Positions 60,228 through 64,000 of a stretch of 64,000 bases of DNA are shown in pieces. The stretch spans positions 124,001 through 188,000 of the forward strand of contig NZ_AUMA01000010.1 in NCBI RefSeq assembly GCF_000422565.1, in the 5' to 3' direction. The notes under the pieces were generated by a model, which ran no database searches, was not told the origin of the DNA, and was given only the letters and a program-made list of their open reading frames with translations. The DNA comes from Desulfovibrio aminophilus DSM 12254. Its GTDB lineage: Bacteria > Desulfobacterota > Desulfovibrionia > Desulfovibrionales > Desulfovibrionaceae. Each line of letters opens with the position of its first letter. The first letter of the stretch is position 1. Made by a program: the position numbers and the translations under genes.

Positions 60228-61949
60228 ATGCACATCCAGACCTACATCGACCAGCCGGGGTCGATCCCACCGGAGGCCCTGCTCGTCTGCCTCGGTGCTC
60301 CGGCCGCCAAACCCGCGGGCCGGGTTCTGCTGTTCACGAACCTCGACGAGAAGGATCTGCTCCGGGCCCAAACCGTGCGCCCTGAAGAGCTGAAGGACGG
60401 TCTGCACTTCCTCATCTCCCGGGAAGCCTATCGGGAAAACAAGGTGGTCGCGGATCGCATTCAGCGCCACCTTGCCTGGCTCTTCTGCAAGTTCGTCCAC
60501 TACCCGCGCAACGCCAACATCCCTGACCCCTGCGGCCTCTACGGCCCCAAACCACCGAACATCCTCAACGAAATCAATCGCTGCCGCAACGCTCCTCTGC
60601 TGCTGCGCTCCCCGCTCACGGACGCCCTGGCCCGGGCGCGGATCCGCCACCCCCTGCTCCTGGTCCTGCCCGGGCCTTCACTGCGCGGTCTGGCGCCTCG
60701 GCTCAAGGCGCTCTCCCGCGTCTGTTTGGTTGCCTGCATCGCGCGCACCATGGATTTCTGCTTGGGCAACGGGGTCGAACCGGATTTTTTGGTCCAGCTG
60801 GACACTGGCTGGTGGCAGACTCTCTTCCTGCCGCCGGAGCGCACCCTGCCCGGCTGCACCCTGGTGGCCCTGTCCCTGGCTCCGGTGCATGCCGTGGCCG
60901 AGCGCTTCCGGGGCGTCTTCTTCATGGACAGCTTCGACCGCGAGGTTCTGCCCAACCCTTCGCGTCTCCGGGAATCCTGGCTCAGTTCCCTGCTTCCCTG
61001 CCTGGGTCTGGCCGAGGCCCTGGCCGCGCCTCTCGTGCTGGTGGCCGGAGCCGACTTGTCCTTCGGGCCCAACGGGCAATACCACGGGGACGGCCCGGCC
61101 GCGCCGCTGCCCGCCTACCCGCCGGACAGCCCGATTCTCGTGGGATTGAACGACTTCACCGTGCCGGATGTACACGGCCGCGCCGCCACCACCCGACTGC
61201 CCTACTTCGCATCGGCCCACGAGGCGACCCTCTTCGCTCGGGAGATATCCCGGGGAAACGGCGCACGCTTTTGCAACATCACCGGCGAGGGCATTCTGGA
61301 CCCGACTTTCTTCCCTCTTCCCGAGGAGGATTTCTCGGCAACCCTGCCCGCCGTGGACCGCGCGGCAGTCCTGGCCAAGGTGGACGCGGCCCTGTCCTCC
61401 CCCGAGAGCGTGCAGCTGCTCAAACACAAAATGAAGCTCTTGCGCGACCTGGAAATGGTCCGCGACAACCTGGATTTTCTGAATTTCTGCCGCTGGCGCA
61501 AACAGGACGCCGAGGCCGCCGCCCATCCCATGGTTCGCGCGCTGCACGCCCAGGGCGACTATCTGGCCCAGACCGCTGGCCTCTCCCAGGGGGAACGCCT
61601 GGAACTGGCCGTGGAGCTTCTGGAACAATGGCGTCTGAGCCTGCTCCAGGCCCGCAACGTCTGCCAGTTGGAGCAGGAGCGAGCGCGAGGCGGCCTCGTG
61701 CCGGTGCTCTGCCTTGAAGACGAGAACCCGATAGAAGACTTGGAGCGCCGCCATCCCGGGCTGCGCGCCCGCCCCGTGCGGATCTGGCGCGAAACCGCCC
61801 CGACCCCGGACGCCGACCGGCTGCCCTACCGCCAATTCGCGGCCTGGAGCCGTGAACGCAAGGTTTTCCTGGTCACGCCCAGGGCCGAGCGGCATTTCCA
61901 GATGCTTCTGGACTGCCTGCCGGGAAAAAATTGGCTGGTGCTGCGATGA
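60228..61949 (+). CDS. MptE-like (DUF115) motility-associated protein
   Basis: A protein of 573 aa. The region LLLVLPGPSLRGLAPRLKAL, CLVACIARTMDFCLGNGVEPDFLVQLD (in part) and LVLVAGADLSFGPNGQYHGDG is the DUF115/MptE-like Rossmann-type domain found in Maf flagellin-glycosylation proteins and in pterin kinase-like enzymes. It would act on flagellin or a sugar donor, but no flagellin gene is in the window. The ATG is 12 nt from GGGAGG, a wide spacing. A glutaredoxin-like gene overlaps its end. Confidence 0.78.
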   Translation: MHIQTYIDQPGSIPPEALLVCLGAPAAKPAGRVLLFTNLDEKDLLRAQTVRPEELKDGLHFLISREAYRENKVVADRIQRHLAWLFCKFVHYPRNANIPDPCGLYGPKPPNILNEINRCRNAPLLLRSPLTDALARARIRHPLLLVLPGPSLRGLAPRLKALSRVCLVACIARTMDFCLGNGVEPDFLVQLDTGWWQTLFLPPERTLPGCTLVALSLAPVHAVAERFRGVFFMDSFDREVLPNPSRLRESWLSSLLPCLGLAEALAAPLVLVAGADLSFGPNGQYHGDGPAAPLPAYPPDSPILVGLNDFTVPDVHGRAATTRLPYFASAHEATLFAREISRGNGARFCNITGEGILDPTFFPLPEEDFSATLPAVDRAAVLAKVDAALSSPESVQLLKHKMKLLRDLEMVRDNLDFLNFCRWRKQDAEAAAHPMVRALHAQGDYLAQTAGLSQGERLELAVELLEQWRLSLLQARNVCQLEQERARGGLVPVLCLEDENPIEDLERRHPGLRARPVRIWRETAPTPDADRLPYRQFAAWSRERKVFLVTPRAERHFQMLLDCLPGKNWLVLR

Positions 61950-62167
61950 CGGAGAGAAGACGGCCGAAGGTCGTCATCTACGGCCGGGAGAAATGCCCCT
62001 TCACCCGCCGCGCCCGGGATGCTTACGGCCCGAAGGCGGAATTCCGCGACGTGGAAACCGACCCCGCCAACCTGAAGGAGATGCTCAGCCTGGGACAGGG
62101 GTCGCGCCGCATCCCCCTGATCGTCCGGGACGGCGTGCCGGAGATCGGCTTCGAAGGCCGTTCCTGA
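61946..62167 (+). CDS. Small glutaredoxin-like protein, possible C-terminal selenocysteine
   Basis: A protein of 73 aa from ATG 61946, overlapping the MptE-like stop as ATGA. The thioredoxin fold has VVIYGREKCPFTRRARDAYG with a monothiol CPFT motif (Cys17), DVETDPANLKEML, and RRIPLIVRDGVPEIGF. I recall a glutaredoxin-like family (Uxx-star) with this CP[YF]T and a terminal GFGG[ST]U-x-x motif, where UGA is read as Sec. Here the stop is TGA at 62165 after IGFEGRS, followed in frame by 14 codons to TAG 62210, and a hairpin with G in the loop 21 nt later. So the protein could extend to 62212 as a selenoprotein (88 aa). Confidence 0.72.
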   Translation: MTERRRPKVVIYGREKCPFTRRARDAYGPKAEFRDVETDPANLKEMLSLGQGSRRIPLIVRDGVPEIGFEGRS

Positions 62168-62181
62168 ATCGTGCGTGAGCG

Positions 62182-62200
62182 CTCCGGCCGTGCGCCGGAG
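62182..62200 (+). promoter_or_regulatory. SECIS-like hairpin after the glutaredoxin UGA
   Basis: CTCCGGC (62182-62188), loop CGTGC, GCCGGAG (62194-62200). Loop begins 21 nt after the UGA and has G at its second position. Alternatively it is a simple convergent-gene hairpin; no U-run follows. Confidence 0.45.
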
Positions 62201-62208
62201 ACCCCAGG

Positions 62209-63018
62209 CTAGCTCACCAGAACCCCGGCGTAGCCCACCACCCGGCTCATGTCTCCGTTCACATCGCCGGAAGTGCTGTAGGCCGCCACCTCGACTGCGC
62301 CGGCTCCGAAGGCCTTGGCCGCGCTCAGCCCCAGGACCATGGGCAGCACGCCGCACATGGTGATCCCGTTGGCCCGCACCACCTCGTAAAGCGCCTCCGG
62401 GTCCAGGGCCTTGATCGCCTCCAGGGCCAGGGAATCCCGGGCCTCGGCTTCCTCGCGCGAGACATAGTGGCTCATGTCCGAACTGACCACGAAGGACACG
62501 GGCGTCTTGCGGGCCTTGAGGGTTTCGGCCAGGCGCAGACCCACGTCCATCAGTTCGCGGGCCCCGCCTCCGCCCACGCAGATCGGCACGATGCGCATGT
62601 CCGGATTGATCGACCGCAGGAAGGGCACGAGCACCTCCAGGGAGTGTTCGTTGAGGTGCGCGGTGCGGTCCGGGGTCAGGCGCGGATCGCGGGCGATGAG
62701 GGTTTCAGCCAATTCCTCGTCCACGGCCAATCCTCCGCCGGGAAAAAGCCAGGAGCCCATGTGCCAGACGGCGTAGCGGCTGCCCATGCCGGTGTGGTTG
62801 GGGCCGAGCAGGATCACCGTGTCGGCCAGATCGGCCCGGCCCAGGGTGGCCCCGGCCACGGCTCCTGAAAAGACGTAGCCCGCATGAGGGACCATGGCCA
62901 GAAGGGTTGGTTTGTCGGCACGGCCTTCGGCGACGGACAGAAAGCGGGCTACTTCGGCGGCCAGGGCCTGGGGCTCGGCGGTGTAAAACTGTCCGGCCAC
63001 GATGGGTTTTCTGTCCAT
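62209..63018 (-). CDS. AmmeMemoRadiSam system protein B (Memo family)
   Basis: A protein of 269 aa from ATG 63018 with AGGAGGC upstream. It has Memo marks: MVPHAGYVFSGAVAG, VILLGPNHTGMG, HLNEHSLEVLVPFL, VSSDMSHYVS with the metal-binding His, and NGITMCGVLPMVLGLS. Memo enzymes are metal-dependent dioxygenase-like; in bacteria they go with AMMECR1 and a radical SAM protein, absent from this window. Convergent with the glutaredoxin-like gene. Confidence 0.9.
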   Translation of the reverse strand: MDRKPIVAGQFYTAEPQALAAEVARFLSVAEGRADKPTLLAMVPHAGYVFSGAVAGATLGRADLADTVILLGPNHTGMGSRYAVWHMGSWLFPGGGLAVDEELAETLIARDPRLTPDRTAHLNEHSLEVLVPFLRSINPDMRIVPICVGGGGARELMDVGLRLAETLKARKTPVSFVVSSDMSHYVSREEAEARDSLALEAIKALDPEALYEVVRANGITMCGVLPMVLGLSAAKAFGAGAVEVAAYSTSGDVNGDMSRVVGYAGVLVS

Positions 63019-63035
63019 GAATGCCTCCTGTCGCC

Positions 63036-64000
63036 CTAGTTGGGCACGGGCGCGTATTCCCGCGCCTTCTGCTCCAGGGCCTGCGTTTCGATGGCCGAGG
63101 CGGCCATCCGTCCGTAAAGGCTGTCGGGTTTCTTGGTCTGAATGTCCGTCATGATCCTGCGCCACTCGTCCACGGCCCCGGCCTTGCGGTAGATGTTGGC
63201 CAGCCGGAAGTGCATGGAGGCCCACTCGGGATCGCTCTCGGGAATGTACTTGTCATACTCGGAGGCCCACTTGAGGGCTTCCTCGTAGCGGCCGGAATGC
63301 TCCGTGGCGAACACGGTCATGAGGATGGCGTCCTTGATCTTGTCCTTGTCGCCCTTGGTCTGGAGCAGGAGCGACAGGGCTTCCTGGGAGTAGGCGAAGA
63401 CGCGACGCAGATCCTGCTTCTCCATGCTGGCCTTGGCCAGATAATACATGGCGTTGGCCCGCGCGTTCGCGTCCACGGTGACGTCGGCGGCCAGTTGGGC
63501 CCAGATGGGCAGACTCTTTTTCGGCTCGTTGAGATTCTCCAGGGACATGGCCCGGGCGTAGTCCAACTGCTGCTCCAGGTTCCTGGGAATCTTCCAGTTC
63601 CGGCGGGCCATGGCCGCCAACTCGTCCAGCCGGGTCCAGGCCCCGGTCTCGAGAAAAATGTTGCTGGCCAGATTGAGCGCCATCTCCGAATACTTGGGAA
63701 CCTGATTCTTGGTCAGGTAGCGTCGGATCAGGCCCAGGGCCTTGTCGTGTTCGCCGGTCTTCCAGTAGCAGGTGGCCACGCCCAGGCGGGTGTCGTCGTC
63801 CACCTTGCCCTGGTCCACGAACTTGTACTTCTCCCACCACTGGGCCACGCGCCCGTAGTTCTGATCCGCGATGAGTTGCGGCACGGCCAGGGTGAAGGTC
63901 TTGTCGCCCAGTTCCCGGGCCTTGGGAACCAGTTCGCTCTTGGGGTAACGGTCCAGGAGATCCTGCACCGCGCCCAAGGCGTCGCCGTACTGCTTGTTCC
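63036..64000 (-). CDS. TPR-like repeat protein, C-terminal part, cut by right edge
   Basis: The last 321 codons are in the window and the frame stays open across position 64000. The chain is a series of 34-residue-like helical hairpins (VATCYWKTGEHDKALGLIRRYL, HFRLANIYRKAGAVDEWRRIM), i.e. tetratricopeptide-type. It ends REYAPVPN. The N-terminus, and so any signal or membrane anchor, is outside. It precedes the Memo gene by 17 bp in the same direction. Confidence 0.8.
   Translation of the reverse strand, partial: NKQYGDALGAVQDLLDRYPKSELVPKARELGDKTFTLAVPQLIADQNYGRVAQWWEKYKFVDQGKVDDDTRLGVATCYWKTGEHDKALGLIRRYLTKNQVPKYSEMALNLASNIFLETGAWTRLDELAAMARRNWKIPRNLEQQLDYARAMSLENLNEPKKSLPIWAQLAADVTVDANARANAMYYLAKASMEKQDLRRVFAYSQEALSLLLQTKGDKDKIKDAILMTVFATEHSGRYEEALKWASEYDKYIPESDPEWASMHFRLANIYRKAGAVDEWRRIMTDIQTKKPDSLYGRMAASAIETQALEQKAREYAPVPN

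Overview
The window is GC-rich (roughly two-thirds G+C by eye) and reads like a chromosome segment of a sulfate-reducing deltaproteobacterium of the Desulfovibrionaceae type (Desulfobacterota). The reasons are rubrerythrin and a rubredoxin side by side, a flagellar cluster in the order flgF-G-A-H-I-J-N-K-L-csrA-fliW with flgM beside it, sigma-54 and sigma-28 type flagellar promoters, MptE-like (DUF115) and Memo-family genes, and an arsenic methyltransferase that appears to need selenocysteine insertion. The family assignment is inference; genus and species are not claimed.

Layout. 1-3.9 kb: a sugar-nucleotide pair (truncated mannose-1-phosphate guanylyltransferase, rfbC), cvpA, mazG, a 68-codon orphan ORF behind a sigma-28-like promoter, then rubrerythrin, rubredoxin and a Cys-rich small protein. 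3.9-7.6 kb: a secreted protein of unknown function and an RND (HAE1/AcrB-like) pump subunit with no adaptor beside it. 7.865-16.8 kb: an integrative element of about 8.9 kb inserted at the 3' end of tRNA-Ser(UGA). It is bounded by 14-bp direct repeats identical to the tRNA 3' end. All its genes run leftward: tyrosine integrase, hicA-hicB, a wHTH gene, two hypotheticals, alpA, a phage internal-virion-like protein, a Cys-rich protein and a primase/RepA-like helicase, ending in an iteron-rich candidate origin. It resembles a P4-like phage satellite.

17.0-20.2 kb: fur, then an ars operon (arsR, arsM with an in-frame UGA at its third catalytic Cys position, acr3, arsC). 20.2-29.7 kb: secreted unknowns, a two-gene histidine-kinase module, an MFS exporter, a signal-peptide-bearing pyruvoyl arginine decarboxylase homologue and an autotransporter. 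29.7-37.7 kb: tRNA-Ser(GCU), der, mtnA, gatB, mltA, a DUF89-like gene and nadK. 37.8-49.3 kb: flagellar rod, ring, hook-junction and regulatory genes. flgM is driven rightward from a sigma-28-like promoter. The flgF operon runs leftward from a strong sigma-54-like promoter, with a second one inside flgJ before flgN-K-L-csrA-fliW.

49.4-60.1 kb: tRNA-Gly(CCC) followed by the translation/RNA operon rimP-nusA-ylxR-infB-DUF503-rbfA-nrnA-truB-rpsO-pnp. 60.2-64 kb: an MptE-like protein, a small glutaredoxin-like protein whose UGA stop is followed by a SECIS-like hairpin, a Memo-family protein and the C-terminal part of a TPR-like protein that leaves the window.

The items that look least ordinary are the satellite element with its iteron origin and lone virion protein coupled to AlpA, the selenocysteine ArsM, the possible second selenoprotein, and the secreted arginine decarboxylase homologue. 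Everything here was read by eye; no database or folding program was run.
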